This document shows positions 33,441-43,434 of a DNA stretch of 64,000 bases, piece by piece. A model generated the notes under the pieces. The model saw only the letters and a list, made by a program, of their open reading frames with translations. It was not told where the DNA came from and searched no databases. Both the position numbers and the translations under genes were made by a program. This DNA is from Coix lacryma-jobi var. lacryma-jobi (lineage: Eukaryota > Streptophyta > Magnoliopsida > Poales > Poaceae), in assembly GCA_009763385.1 (NCBI GenBank), contig CM019825.1, positions 117,175,131 through 117,239,130 on the forward strand. The letters are read 5' to 3'. How positions within the stretch are numbered: the stretch's first letter is position 1; every line of letters starts with the position of its first letter.

Positions 33441-34203
33441 TCAATAAAAAGACATAGGGTGAGCATACGGGCCAACACTAGGGTTAGTGAAGTAAGGGGA
33501 ATACCAGTGTTGGGCCGGCTGCTCAAAAGAACGGTTAGCAGAAAAACCATTCCTAGCACGCCTACGGAAGGAGCGATCACCACGTTGAGGAAAACGTGGT
33601 CCGCTAAGGGAGGAGCGTCCATCGCGATACTCAAAACGCGGTGGGGGAAAACGCTCAACTGCAAAGCCACCGCCACGGGGGTCCATAGCCTACAAATGCA
33701 GGCTCCCGCCGGGCACGCTCTCTACGAGGCCTACGCCTAGGGACTTGAGGCTCAACACCTCTAGGCCTAGCGTCTCTCCTCGGAGCTCTCTGCTGCCTAG
33801 GCCTGGGAACTTGAGGTTCTGGACCTCTAGGCCTAGCAGCATGTTTCGGTGCTCTCCTCTGAACATTCGGCGCATGTACATCATGGAAAGGATGGTACAT
33901 GTCCGGGTTGTTCATCTCCCTAGCACGGCACGCCTCTCTCTTGCGCCTAAAGCAGAACTCGCTCAAGTGTCCATCTCTCCCACAGTGCTCACAGTGGTAC
34001 CTCACCGCTCTCAAAGGGGGTTGTTGGTACTCACGGTTGTGGGTGTAGATCACCTTGCCCTTCTGTGGCAACTCCTCCTGGATAGGTGGCATTGTGTCCA
34101 GCTTGTTCTTTAGATGGTTGGGTTTGGGATGCCACACTTGGTTCTTGGGTGGAGCTCTCGGAGGTTCCTCAAACACCCCATCCTTGGTGTTTGGCTTGAG
34201 AGG
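33441..34203 (-). pseudogene. Copia gag C-terminal region with second zinc knuckle
   Basis: Continues the gag frame after the TAG at 34204. It contains a CX2CX4HX4C knuckle CEHCGRDGHLSEFC, then an Arg/Pro/Gln-rich stretch with repeats of the type RPRGxEPQVPR. Near 33675-33682 a run of five G (four in the sister copy) shifts the frame, so the end of the region (RFPPPRFEYRDGRSSLSG to YAHPMSFY, stop at 33441) is read in a different frame. The role of this basic tail is presumably nucleic-acid binding. Confidence 0.75.
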
Positions 34204-36120
34204 CTATTTGGGTGGAAGCTTGGTTAGTTTGGGAGTAGTGGTGGAGTTGGGCTTCTCACTCGGGTTCAAACCACTCGACTCTCCAATCTTCCCAAAAGCA
34301 GAAAGATCAACACCCGGAGCAAAACCTACACCGGGACCTCCAGCAGCTCGCTTGAATTGGGAGATCATCATCCCGAGCTGCGGCTCACCACAAGATACCC
34401 ATGACAAGATGGTCCGAAGGTATGGGTTTTCCTCCTCGGTTTGCATCTTGTCATGCTTCACGTTAGCAATCTCCATCTCCAAACCCTCGCACAAAGCACA
34501 CCTAGCCACACAAGTGCTACCCGAGCTGGCCTCCTCAAGAGACACAATCTTGGCATTCTTCTCTGCCAACTCGGATTGCAAGACAGGACAAGTCTTGCAA
34601 GCACCCAACAGCATGGGCCTAGCACGGAGCTCATCCACCTCTCCTACCAACGCAACATACTTACTTCTCAAAGTGAGAAGATCAGTCATGTGCGTGGTGC
34701 ACGCCTCACACTCCTCCTCATCTGTGACAACTACGGTGGACTTGACAGAATCAAGTTCCTTCACCGTATCCTCCCACTTCTGCCTAAACTCCTTGCGCTC
34801 TCTAGCGGCACGCCTAAGCAGCTTATCCTGACTAAGCAAGGTGGCAGTAAGCTTCTCTACCTCAGCTGAAAGCTCATCGTGGGTGAGAGATACCTGGGAG
34901 GTGTCGTCATCGTCGTTGTTCCGAGGGGAGTTCACCAGCTCGCCATCGAGGGCCATGGTGCAGAGGCCGTCGTCGTCGGCGAAGAAGCAGAGACCATTCA
35001 GCTTGTCCTCGATCCTCTTCTTCTTCTCGGACTCGTCGTCGCTTGAGCAAGCAGAGTCGTCATCTGAGCCATCGATGTCATTGAGCGTGGCGAAGAACGC
35101 GCGCTGCTCAGCCTGGGCCTTCTCCAAGTACTTCTTCTTGATGTACTCCTTGTCGAAGCCGCCCCTCCGCTTGTGCCTCGCGGGGACGTACTTCTCCTTG
35201 CGCTTGCCGGAGTCGTACTTGTGCCCATGATCACCCTTCCCAGATGAGTTCTTCTTCTTGGGACAGTTGGTGATGAAGTGATCGGGGTCGCCGCACTCAT
35301 AGCATCCTGAGCGTCCTCCTCCGCGGCGACGGTTCATGCGGTTGTTGTGAAACCGCGAGAACCGGTTGGCGAGCATTGCCAACTCGTCATCCCCCAAAGA
35401 CTCCAGCTGGTCCTCTATGACAGAAAAGAGAGACGAAAGAGCAAAACCTCCAGAGGGGTTAGAAGAGCCAGAAACTAAAGCCATAGTCAGGCCAGAAGGA
35501 TTCTCATAAGAAGCCCTCGACATGGCGTCAATCTCACTAGACTTGAGCTTACTAAAGAGCTCGTCGCAAGTGAGGGTCTCATAGTTAGACGATTCGATGA
35601 TCGCCTGGACCTTTGAGTCCCACACTGACCGATCAAGAGTGTGCAAAAGCTTCAAAGCCCTCTCATGATCGTCAAAAGGCAACAACTCCTTGTTCGCTCT
35701 CATCTTGTTGACAATGACCTGAAAGCGAGCGAATAAACTCTCTATGCTCTCGCCAGGCATGTGTCGAAAGTTCTCGTACTCCCGCTTGTTCGACTCGTAG
35801 AGACGAGATTTGACTTGAGAAGTTCCCTCATGGAAGCGCATGAGGGTAGCCCAAATCTCACGAGCCGTGGGGAGGTGAGAAACTCGATCAAACTCAGACA
35901 TGCTCAAACAGGAGAAAAGAGCGTTACGCGCTCGGCTATTGGCATCGTGCTCATCTATCTGAAGCTGAGTAACACGAGCAGCCAAGACAACGTAATCATC
36001 CCTGTTGCAAATCTCCCAAACAGAAGAGCCCATGCTCTGAAGATAGGCCGACATGCGTATCTTCCAATACGCATAGTTCGTCCCATCAAAGAACGGCGGT
36101 TTGCCTACGCCGCGATCCAT
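34204..36120 (-). CDS. Copia gag, 638 aa, ending at a premature TAG
   Basis: Longest intact frame of the copia. It starts MDRGVGKPPFFDGTNYAYWK at 36120, about 50 bp after the PBS. Order: UBN2-type gag (residues about 1-220, with RARNALFSCLSMSEFDRVSH and LKLLHTLDRSVWDSKVQAII); a zinc knuckle CYECGDPDHFITNC (about 275-290); a Lys/Arg-rich segment; an acidic Ser/Asp segment; then a long heptad-like region to the end with several Cys pairs (CEACTTH, CARCALC). The TAG at 34204-34206 replaces what is a Glu codon in the sister copy; the frame stays open beyond it for 180 codons. Gag of this type forms the virus-like particle. The host gene set gains nothing from it. Confidence 0.85.
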   Translation of the reverse strand: MDRGVGKPPFFDGTNYAYWKIRMSAYLQSMGSSVWEICNRDDYVVLAARVTQLQIDEHDANSRARNALFSCLSMSEFDRVSHLPTAREIWATLMRFHEGTSQVKSRLYESNKREYENFRHMPGESIESLFARFQVIVNKMRANKELLPFDDHERALKLLHTLDRSVWDSKVQAIIESSNYETLTCDELFSKLKSSEIDAMSRASYENPSGLTMALVSGSSNPSGGFALSSLFSVIEDQLESLGDDELAMLANRFSRFHNNRMNRRRGGGRSGCYECGDPDHFITNCPKKKNSSGKGDHGHKYDSGKRKEKYVPARHKRRGGFDKEYIKKKYLEKAQAEQRAFFATLNDIDGSDDDSACSSDDESEKKKRIEDKLNGLCFFADDDGLCTMALDGELVNSPRNNDDDDTSQVSLTHDELSAEVEKLTATLLSQDKLLRRAARERKEFRQKWEDTVKELDSVKSTVVVTDEEECEACTTHMTDLLTLRSKYVALVGEVDELRARPMLLGACKTCPVLQSELAEKNAKIVSLEEASSGSTCVARCALCEGLEMEIANVKHDKMQTEEENPYLRTILSWVSCGEPQLGMMISQFKRAAGGPGVGFAPGVDLSAFGKIGESSGLNPSEKPNSTTTPKLTKLPPK

Positions 36121-36169
36121 GTCGCCTTCTGTGGATCTGGAACAGGCTAAGGTGGAAGATTCTTAACCT

Positions 36170-36181
36170 GCTCCGATACCA
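36170..36181 (-). other. Primer-binding site of the inserted copia
   Basis: On the minus strand TGGTATCGGAGC starts 2 bases after the LTR end. It differs by one base from the classical initiator-tRNA-Met site TGGTATCAGAGC of copia elements. Confidence 0.85.
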
Positions 36182-36183
36182 AT

Positions 36184-38220
36184 TGAAGGACCGAGAAAGC
36201 ACTAGCAAGGCGACCAGAGGGGGGGGGGGTGAATGGGAGCTCAAAAATTTCTCTCGAAACTTTGGCCAAATGTCCCAAAATCAACCCCGAGAAACTGTGA
36301 CCGAGACCGTGATGCCCACGACCCTTGAAAGAGGGTGGATGATCCCTAGGATCACAGCGAGGCACCACAAGAAGATAGCAAACCAAATGCCAAAAGCTCC
36401 GGCTCGAACACAACCCCAAAAACCAAGTCCCGAAGGTAGATTGTCAGCTACGTCGAGAAACTCCTAAATACCTATGCTAACAAGTAGCAAAGATACCTAG
36501 AGAGGTTCCTTGGTCAACTACGAGGCCTAACGAGAAGTCCGGAAACCAAGCGAACAAGTCGGGCGAGCAAACGCACTAAGCCGGAAGCTTCAGACGATTC
36601 CCGGACTGTCCGGCCCTGGGGTCCCGGACTGTCCGCCCCTACTGTGGACTGTCCGCACTCTGGTGGCGGACTGTCCGCCGGTCAAGTCAGCAAAAACACA
36701 CTGCTGCTGAAGTCCCCCTGCTCGGTCCCGGACTGTCCGCGCTTTAGCACGGCGGACTGTCCGCCGGTGACCCAAGCCAAAAACGAGCAGGGACTGGCCG
36801 CGGCTGGACTGGACCAGCCCCGATGCGCGGACTGTCCGTGCCCTGAGTGGCGGACTGTCCGCGGTCACTCAGGGAGGGCGACTTTGATCGCCCTTCACCC
36901 AAATCTTCCCCAAATCGATTCAAATCAAAATCCCACGTTCCCAAACTTGGAGAGGATGATCACGGAGTAGTTAGAAGACTATCCCCAAGAAATCATCCGC
37001 TCAAATCGAGTCAATCACCGGGAAATCAAAAGGGAAGAAGAATGAACTGAAAAGCGCTACGAAAACGAAATCAACCCAATCTACTTGTTCGTAAGGAGTT
37101 AGATAAATTCCTTCAGTGGAAAAGATCTCCTTTCAAATACGAACAAGATAATTCAAATGGATTTCGCAAAGACGCACGGAAGAGAGAGATCGAGTGACGG
37201 GAAAATCGCGGAGAAATGAAGAACACGAAGAACACAAACCAAAACGCGAATCAACACATCGATCTGCAACCGTGTGGCTACCACACGCTACAACAGTGAG
37301 GTTACGACCTCACTTCCTCAAAAACTCCAGTACACAGAGGTATGGTTCTCTGCGGATCTCAGCTAGCTACAGCAGGGGATTGGGAGAGCAGGAAACCCTA
37401 GAAGCAAAGAGAAAATGACTGAGATCGTTGGGGAGGAGGGTGTCTCCCTCTACTTAACCTATTCCTAATGCCTACTCTATTCCTATTCTACCTCTCTCTA
37501 CTTACAGAGCGAGCCAGCTAAACCCTAGGGTTATTCTGGACCAACTCGGTGGTAGGTGTATCCGACGACCACGCCCGCACAACTCGTAGCGTTGCCTCGA
37601 CGCAACCTCCCGATTGCCGCCACGTGCCGCCCTCTCTCTGCACCCCCGGTTTTGTGGCCCAAACCGGGAAACCAGCCTTTTCCAGCCAACCCCCGGTTTT
37701 GAGGCCCAAACCGGGAAACCAACCCACCAGCTTCTGAGTTTTGAGGCCAAACTCAGCAAACCCTCAGCGCCCAGGTTTTGAGGCCCAAACCTGGAAACCG
37801 TCCACACCCAGGTTTTGAGGCCCAAACCTGGAAACCGTCCACCCGATGGTTTTTCCCTAGCTCTACCACCAAACCGACGTCGTAGATGGGATGCACCTCC
37901 CGTGCACCCCGTCCACCGACACGTGTCCCCATGTCCACGACTCAGGCAACACATGACCGCAAGTCTTCACTTGTAGCTGCCACAGGCTGCCAGCCACCAC
38001 AGCTGATCCTCGGGCCTCTGGTCCCTCAGTCCAAGCCTCACGTCCGCCCTTCGCCACTCTCGGTCCATCGACACAGCACGTCTCTACTTGACCTTCACCC
38101 CGCCTTTGATCACTGCATCCGTGCTCGACACCTGCACAACACAAGCCAAAGAACATGCGCATCATCCCAGTTGACAATCACTCATCACTCAGAGACCCGG
38201 CATACACCCATATATCCGCA
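36184..38220 (-). repeat. 5' LTR of the inserted copia (2037 bp)
   Basis: Plus-strand ends are TGAAGGACCGAG...ATATATCCGCA, followed by the target duplication CGGTG (38221-38225). It holds seven exact CGGACTGTCCG palindromes between 36600 and 36865, and the hairpin array at 37645-37831. Confidence 0.93.
37645..37831. repeat. Array of five hairpin repeats, right copia LTR
   Basis: Stem-loops lie at 37645-37668, 37692-37715, 37734-37756, 37771-37794 and 37808-37831. Left arms CCCGGTTT, CCCGGTTT, CTGAGTTT, CCAGGTTT and CCAGGTTT all have perfect partners. Loops are TGTGGCCC, TGAGGCCC or TGAGGCC. Confidence 0.87.
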
Positions 38221-38225
38221 CGGTG
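38221..38225. other. Target site duplication CGGTG (right) of the inserted copia
   Basis: Second copy of the 5-bp duplication; see 26595-26599. Confidence 0.92.
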
Positions 38226-39462
38226 CACGTTATCGCCAGTGATGACTGGAGGTTGCAGATATTCGCTTACTTAGTCGGAACATACGAGCCGGAGTCTAGA
38301 AAGGACGCCGAACGGATGGCCAACAGAGCGAAAGGATACTCAATCATCGGAGAACAGCTATTCAAGAATGGGATAGCAGCCCCCCTCCTGAAATGCATAA
38401 GCAAGCGTGAGGGCATTCAGCTACTCGAAGAAATGCACGCCGGAATGTGCGGAGCGCACAGAGGACCTCACGAGATAGCTCACAAAGCAATGAGGCAGGG
38501 ATTCTACTGGCCTTCCTCCGCATCAGACGCCAGAGAGCTAGTCAAATGTTGCAAAGGCTGCCAGATGTTCGCTACAAACCAGAAAGCACCAGCAAGCGAA
38601 ACCACACCGATAGTGTCAACCTGGACCTTGCAGAGATGGGGCATTGACACAGTAGGTCCGCTACCAGCAGCACCGGGCAACTTGCGCTTCACAGCGGTCG
38701 CTCTCGAGTATTTCACCAAGTGGGTGGAAGCAAAGGCCCTTGCAAGCATAACTTCCACCTCTTTAACCAAATTTGTCTGGCAGAGGATAGTTTGTCGTTT
38801 CGGCGTTCCCTCTTTCATCACCTGCGACAACGGGAAGCAGTTCGACTGTGCCGAATTCAGGAGTTTCTGCGAAGAACTCAGCATCAAGCTTAATTTCGCC
38901 TCAGTAAACTACCCGCAAGCAAATGGGGCCGTCGAGAGAGTGAATGGCCTAATCTTTTTAGCAATATCAAAAACCTTGTACGACTCGTCGAAAGGCAAGT
39001 GGGCTAACACCCTAACAACAGCTGTATGGGGACACAATATCTCATGATCCAGAGCTACCGGCTTCACTCCGTTCCGATTGCTTTACGGTGAGGAAGCAGT
39101 CACCCCGGAAGAGGTAAAACTGGGTTCATTCCGGACCGAAATGGCTCCAGTAACTCAGGAGCAAAGGCACCTCGAACTTGACACCATCGAGGAGGTAAGG
39201 CTGCAAGCTGCAGACAACCTCAAAAAATACCACACCGAAACGAAGCACCGCAGGGACAAGACCATAGTCCGAAAGGACATCAAGCCTGGAGACATGGTCA
39301 CCATTCGGTAGCCGGACAAGCAAGGTAAGCTACAGTTGCAGTGGCAAGTCCCTTTCATCGTGGCAAGCATGGCTTCACCTGGTGTATTCCGGTTGCTGAA
39401 TGATAAGGGCGAAGAATCAGCCCACACATGGAACGCAAGAAACTTGCGCCGTTTTTACCCTT
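38226..39462 (+). pseudogene. Tat pol: integrase
   Basis: Continuation of the Tat polyprotein after the copia insertion. The zinc-binding region is visible (HAGMCGAHRGPHEIAHKAMR ... CCKGCQMF), followed by the core with its D-D-E residues: GIDTVGPLP, TCDNGKQFD and NGAVERVNG. The C-terminal part reads FRLLYGEEAVTPEE and ends with KPGDMV and LRRFYP near 39460. In-frame stops occur at 39045-39047 (TGA) and 39309-39311 (TAG). No chromodomain is seen, as expected for Tat. The core residues are intact, but the stops make a full-length product impossible. Confidence 0.85.
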
Positions 39463-39768
39463 AGTCCGTATTTTTGAATTTGGATGTATTTTTTTCTTCT
39501 TTCTTTGTTATTTTCTGCAATCAAAGTTGGCTGCACTCTTTTTCCTCGCCGGGGAAGCCCTTCATCGGGATGCGAGGTTTTTTAACGAGGCAACCGAATG
39601 TAACCGCCACATTATGAAAGCAACCGCAATCCCCTAGAAAAATTGTGTGGCCTGACAAAGGACGAAGTCAACCAAACATAAGGTTGAGACATTCGTCATT
39701 TCGATCTAACAAACGAGAATGTCGGCTTGCTGGGCGAAAGGGATCCTTTACAGCCACCGACAATCTCA
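39463..39768 (+). mobile_element. Tat element, non-coding after integrase
   Basis: Nothing coding seen. T-rich, then a GGGGAAGCCCTTCATCGGGATGCGAGG stretch. Leads into the 55-bp array. Confidence 0.5.
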
Positions 39769-40590
39769 GAAAGCCTGCGGGCTATACAAAAGCCGACCCT
39801 CCGACAAAACGAGAGGGCGGAACGAAAGCCTGCGGGCTATACAAAAGCTGACCCTCCGACAAAATGAGAGGGCGGAATGAAAGCCTGCGGGCTATACAAA
39901 AACCGACCCTCCAACAAAACGAGAGGGCGGAATGAAAGCCTGCGGGATATACAAAAACCGACCCTCCGACAAAACGAGAGGGCGGAACGAAAGCCTGCGG
40001 GCTATGCAAAAGCCGACCCTCCAACAAAACGAGAGGGCGGAATCAAAGCCTGCGGGCTATGCAAAAACCGACCCTTCGACAAAACGAGAGGGTGGAATGA
40101 AAGCCTGCGGGCTATGCAAAAACCGACCCTCTGACAAAACGAGAGGGCGGAAGTAAAGCCTGCGGGCAATACAAAACTGACCCTCCGACAAAATGAGAGG
40201 GCGGAACGAAAGCCTGCGGGCAATACAAAAACCGACCCTCCGACAAAACGAGAGGGCGGAACGAAAGCCTGCGGGCTATACAAAAACCGACCCTCCGACA
40301 AAACGAGGGGGCGGAACGAAAGCCTGTGGGCTATGCAAAAACCGACCCTCCGACAAAACGAGAGGGCAGAACGAAAGCTTGCGGGCTATGCAAAAACCGA
40401 CCCTCCGACAAAATGAGAGGGCGGAACAAAAGCCTGCGGGCAATACAAAATCGACCCTCTGACAAAATGAGAGGGCGGAACGAAAGCCTGCGGGCAATAC
40501 AAAAACCGACCCTCCGACAAAACGGGAGGGCGGAACGAAAGCTTGCGGGCAAAACAAACCGTCCCTCTAACAAAACGGGAGGACGGTAGC
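39769..40590. repeat. Tandem array, 15 units of about 55 bp
   Basis: Units begin GAAAGCCTGCGGGC and end GAGAGGGCGGAAC. Starts are at 39769, 39824, 39879, 39934, 39989, 40044, 40099, 40154, 40208, 40263, 40318, 40373, 40428, 40482 and 40537. Most are 55 bp; three are 54. Because the unit is not a multiple of three and has no stop in several frames, long open frames appear on both strands, but the pattern is that of non-coding repeats. It lies in the Tat 3' region. Confidence 0.92.
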
Positions 40591-41142
40591 GAAAGTCAAG
40601 CTGAGCAACCTTCACGGGGTCCCTAATGTTAGGAAAGACAGATAGCAGCCTCTAGTATGTGCAAAACTTGAACGACGTCTTAACTCCCCACCTACCAAAA
40701 AAACCGCAAGTACAGCCAAAGCAATAAATACATCGCCCTCGCCGCATAAACAAGTCAATATAAATAGACACCAAAGCGCATGCCTTTCCAACCATCCAAG
40801 GCTACAATATCTTTTCAAGTGTAAACCCCGAAAAGCCTACCCAAGATGCATAGTGCGAATAGGAAGCATCAGGAACCAAGGTTTCGCTTTAATGATTGTG
40901 TCATCGATGACGCGGTCAGATAGCGCCACCAATCCAGTAACTTTAGGCGAAAGCACCGCCAAGCAGCATGCCCATCTCAAACCGCAGCCAGAAGAAGAGC
41001 AAAAGCAAGCGCACTGCTAGATAACAACGAGAGCACTATCGCGGGCACGATCAGTCGCAACCTGTCTGATTCAAATTGTAAAGTCACTTTCATTAGCTAA
41101 TTTTCAAGTGAAGCAAACCGACAAAGGTTCTTGCAACCTATC
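40591..41142 (+). mobile_element. Tat element, spacer between the two tandem arrays
   Basis: No gene or repeat structure recognised in about 550 bp between the 55-bp and 87-bp arrays. Confidence 0.5.
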
Positions 41143-41751
41143 GGCCGAGGGGCTCGCAACGAAAGCACCCTCGCGCGAATGCTACCGCCCCTCATCTAAG
41201 TGTGTGGGGGCAGGCGCGTCTTTACTACCGGCCGAGGGGCTCACAACGAAAGCACCCTCGCGCGAATGCTACCGCCCCTCGTCTAAGTGTGTGGGGGCGG
41301 GCGCGTCTTTACTATCGGCCGAGGGGCTCGCAACGAAAGCACCCTCGCGCGAATGCAACCGCCCCTCGTCTAAGTGTGTGGGGGCGGGCGCGTCTTTACT
41401 ATCGTCCGAGGGGCTCACAGCGAAAGCACCCTCGTGCGAACGCCATCGCCCCTCGTCTAAGTGTGTGGGGGCGGGCGCGTCTTTACTATCGTCCGAGGGG
41501 CTCGCAACGAAAGCACCCTCGCGCGAATGCTACCGCCCCCCGTCTAAGTGTGTGGGGGTGGGCGCGTCGTTACTATCGGCCGAGGGGCTCGCAACGAAAG
41601 CACCCTCGTGCGAATGATACCACCCCTCGTCTAAGTGTGTGGGGGCGGGCGCGTCTTTACTATCGGCCGAGGGGCTCGCAACGAAAGCACCCTCGCGCGA
41701 ATGCCACCGACCCTCGCCTAAGTGTGCGGGGGCGGGCGCGCCTTTACTACC
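41143..41751. repeat. Tandem array, 7 units of 87 bp, open on both strands
   Basis: Units start GGCCGAGGGGCTCGC (or GTCCGAGGGG) at 41143, 41230, 41317, 41404, 41491, 41578 and 41665, at an exact 87-bp spacing. They are GC- and CpG-rich (GCGCGAATGC, GGGCGCGTC). Because 87 is 29 codons, several frames remain open through the array on both strands, for example a 29-residue repeat with EGLATKAPSREC. I see no start context or known domain and treat it as a repeat of the Tat 3' region. The next 258 bp to the antisense ORF hold nothing recognisable. Confidence 0.9.
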
Positions 41752-42009
41752 ACCCCTCAACGAAAGCAATCGCGCGAAAGACACGACAAAATAGTTACGC
41801 GTGTGGGGGCGAGGGTTTTTGGTCAGCCAATGGGCGGTCACCACCCCCAAGCCAGATGGACGAAAGGAACAAAGCTCGTATTTTAAAAAATATACGTATA
41901 TGCATATAACAATGACAACACCAAAAAGATAAGAATCACAACAACCCCATTCTTTACATTCGGTTTTCAGTTTTCAAGCAAATTCGTACAATGCGCTCAA
42001 ACTCGCAAA

Positions 42010-43357
42010 CTACTCCAACGAGCGAAGCAAGATGCTATATCGCCGCGCATCCGGTGAAAGCGCAGCGTCTTCGGGCTCCACTTTAACAAACGGGGCGCCT
42101 TCGAAGACTGACGGCGCACGCGACGCCTCGCGCCTCATCCGCCTCGCCTCAAGTTCGCGCCGGTCAAAGTTTTCATAAAAAGCACGCAACCGCTCCTCCG
42201 TGTGCTTAAGTTTCTTAGTGCGTTTATTCAGGTAATACGAAAGCGACGCCGTTGGAAACCTAGAGCGAAAGCTCCTCCACAAATCACCTCCAACACAAAG
42301 ATCGCCTGATCTAATCATTAACAGGCAGATGTCGAGAACGTCCGGCATTCCCGCACCCGCATCCTGTTCAATACAACATTCCAGTTTAAGTTCAAAAGCC
42401 TTGCGCAACAACATAGCCTGGCGAATACAACCGATGCATAAAAACAAGCCCTATTTATTCATCTACCGCATCTTGGGGAGCACTCGCGTCGCGGGAGGTA
42501 GCGGCGGCCGAACTCTCGGGGACCTCCTCATTCGGCTAGGGCGGGCTCGTTTCGTCTTCCTACTCGGCTTCACGCGCCCGCCTCTCGGAGATGTAGTCTG
42601 AAAAAACCTTCCGGATGTGAGCTTTCTCCTCCGGAGTCTGCGTCAAAAGCGATAGCTCAGAAGGGACATCAATCAGGCCACAAATAAAAGTGAGAAGGAT
42701 CAAAACGAAAGCACAAACTACTGTCCCAAAGTACCTTTCCGCGGCCCATGGCAGACTGCATGAGCGACATATCGTTCCCACCCGCTAGCCAGAATTCATC
42801 AAAGAATCTCTTGCCCAGGACTTTCGCCGCCTCAGGGGTGCGCCAGTAGTAGTCCACCTCTTTGACCAAAAGGTCCGCGATATGTGAGCAGCCGGCGTCA
42901 ACAAGGCTATGACCGATCGCCTTGATGCCAGTGACGACGGCGTAATCTCGGCCGAGGGCCATGTGTCCCTCCAGTGAATCCATCTCGGAACGAATCCAAC
43001 CAATAAGGCTATCGACGTTACGCTCTGAGGGATCTTCCGCCTCGACGCTGATGCTTCGAAGGCACTCGCGGAAGTGAGCCACAGCCTCCCCAACGGAAGT
43101 CAGAAGCACTTTTCCCTTTCGGCCTGGGCGGCCCGTAGCTGCGAAAGCTCCTTCCTGAGATTTTCAACCTCTTTTTGGCTCGCCTTCCTGGAGGTGCGTT
43201 CATCCTCGGCTTTCTTTGTCTGCAATTCAAGATCGGTGGCAAGTTTCTTCACCTGGGTGTCAAACTTCACTTGAGTATCAAGTTCCTGCTTCTCGTGCTC
43301 GATCTTGCGAGTGTAGAGATCTCTTTGGTTGCTCTAGCTACGAGCAACAACGACAGC
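42010..43357 (-). pseudogene. Tat antisense gene, 3' exons (coiled-coil C-terminal half)
   Basis: C-terminal part of the antisense accessory gene. An exon begins at 43357 after an acceptor CGCAG and reads AVVVARS, then a TAG at 43334-43336. It continues in frame through a Glu/Lys-rich coiled coil (HEKQELDTQVKFDTQVKKLA ... EVENLRKELSQLRAAQ). Further open stretches lie at 43109-42669 and 42447-42010 (for example LLLTSVGEAVAHFRECLRSI region and FELKLECCIEQDAGAGMPD) in different frames, probably separate exons whose exact borders I could not fix. Coiled coils after the PF04195-type domain are usual for these antisense ORFs. Confidence 0.6.
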
Positions 43358-43434
43358 CTGCGAATAGCAACGAAACAAAGGTGAAAAGATAGACCGAAAG
43401 AGCCACGAAGCCCACAGCGAAATCAAACACTTAC

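Larger units (their letters stand above)
26600..38220 (-). mobile_element. Complete but defective copia element (SIRE/Maximus-like), 11.6 kb
   Basis: Full structure on the minus strand: 5' LTR 36184-38220, PBS 36170-36181, gag-pol 36120 to 30242, 3' non-coding region, polypurine tract 28622-28635, and 3' LTR 26600-28621, with 5-bp target duplications CGGTG outside. Domain order gag, protease, integrase, RT, RNase H is the copia order. The long LTRs, UBN2-type gag with two zinc knuckles, long internal region and repeated AAGGGGGAG motifs suggest the SIRE/Maximus group; that grouping is inference. Premature stops and frameshifts mean it was probably mobilised by other copies or has decayed since insertion. 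Confidence 0.92.

Noticed and set aside
39769..40590. CRISPR-like regular array
   Set aside because: The 55-bp units are contiguous with no unique spacers, and the setting is a plant retrotransposon. It is a tandem repeat.
41108..41909. Repeat protein encoded by the 87-bp array
   Set aside because: Openness follows from a unit length divisible by three; no start context or homologue. Kept only as a finding to test.
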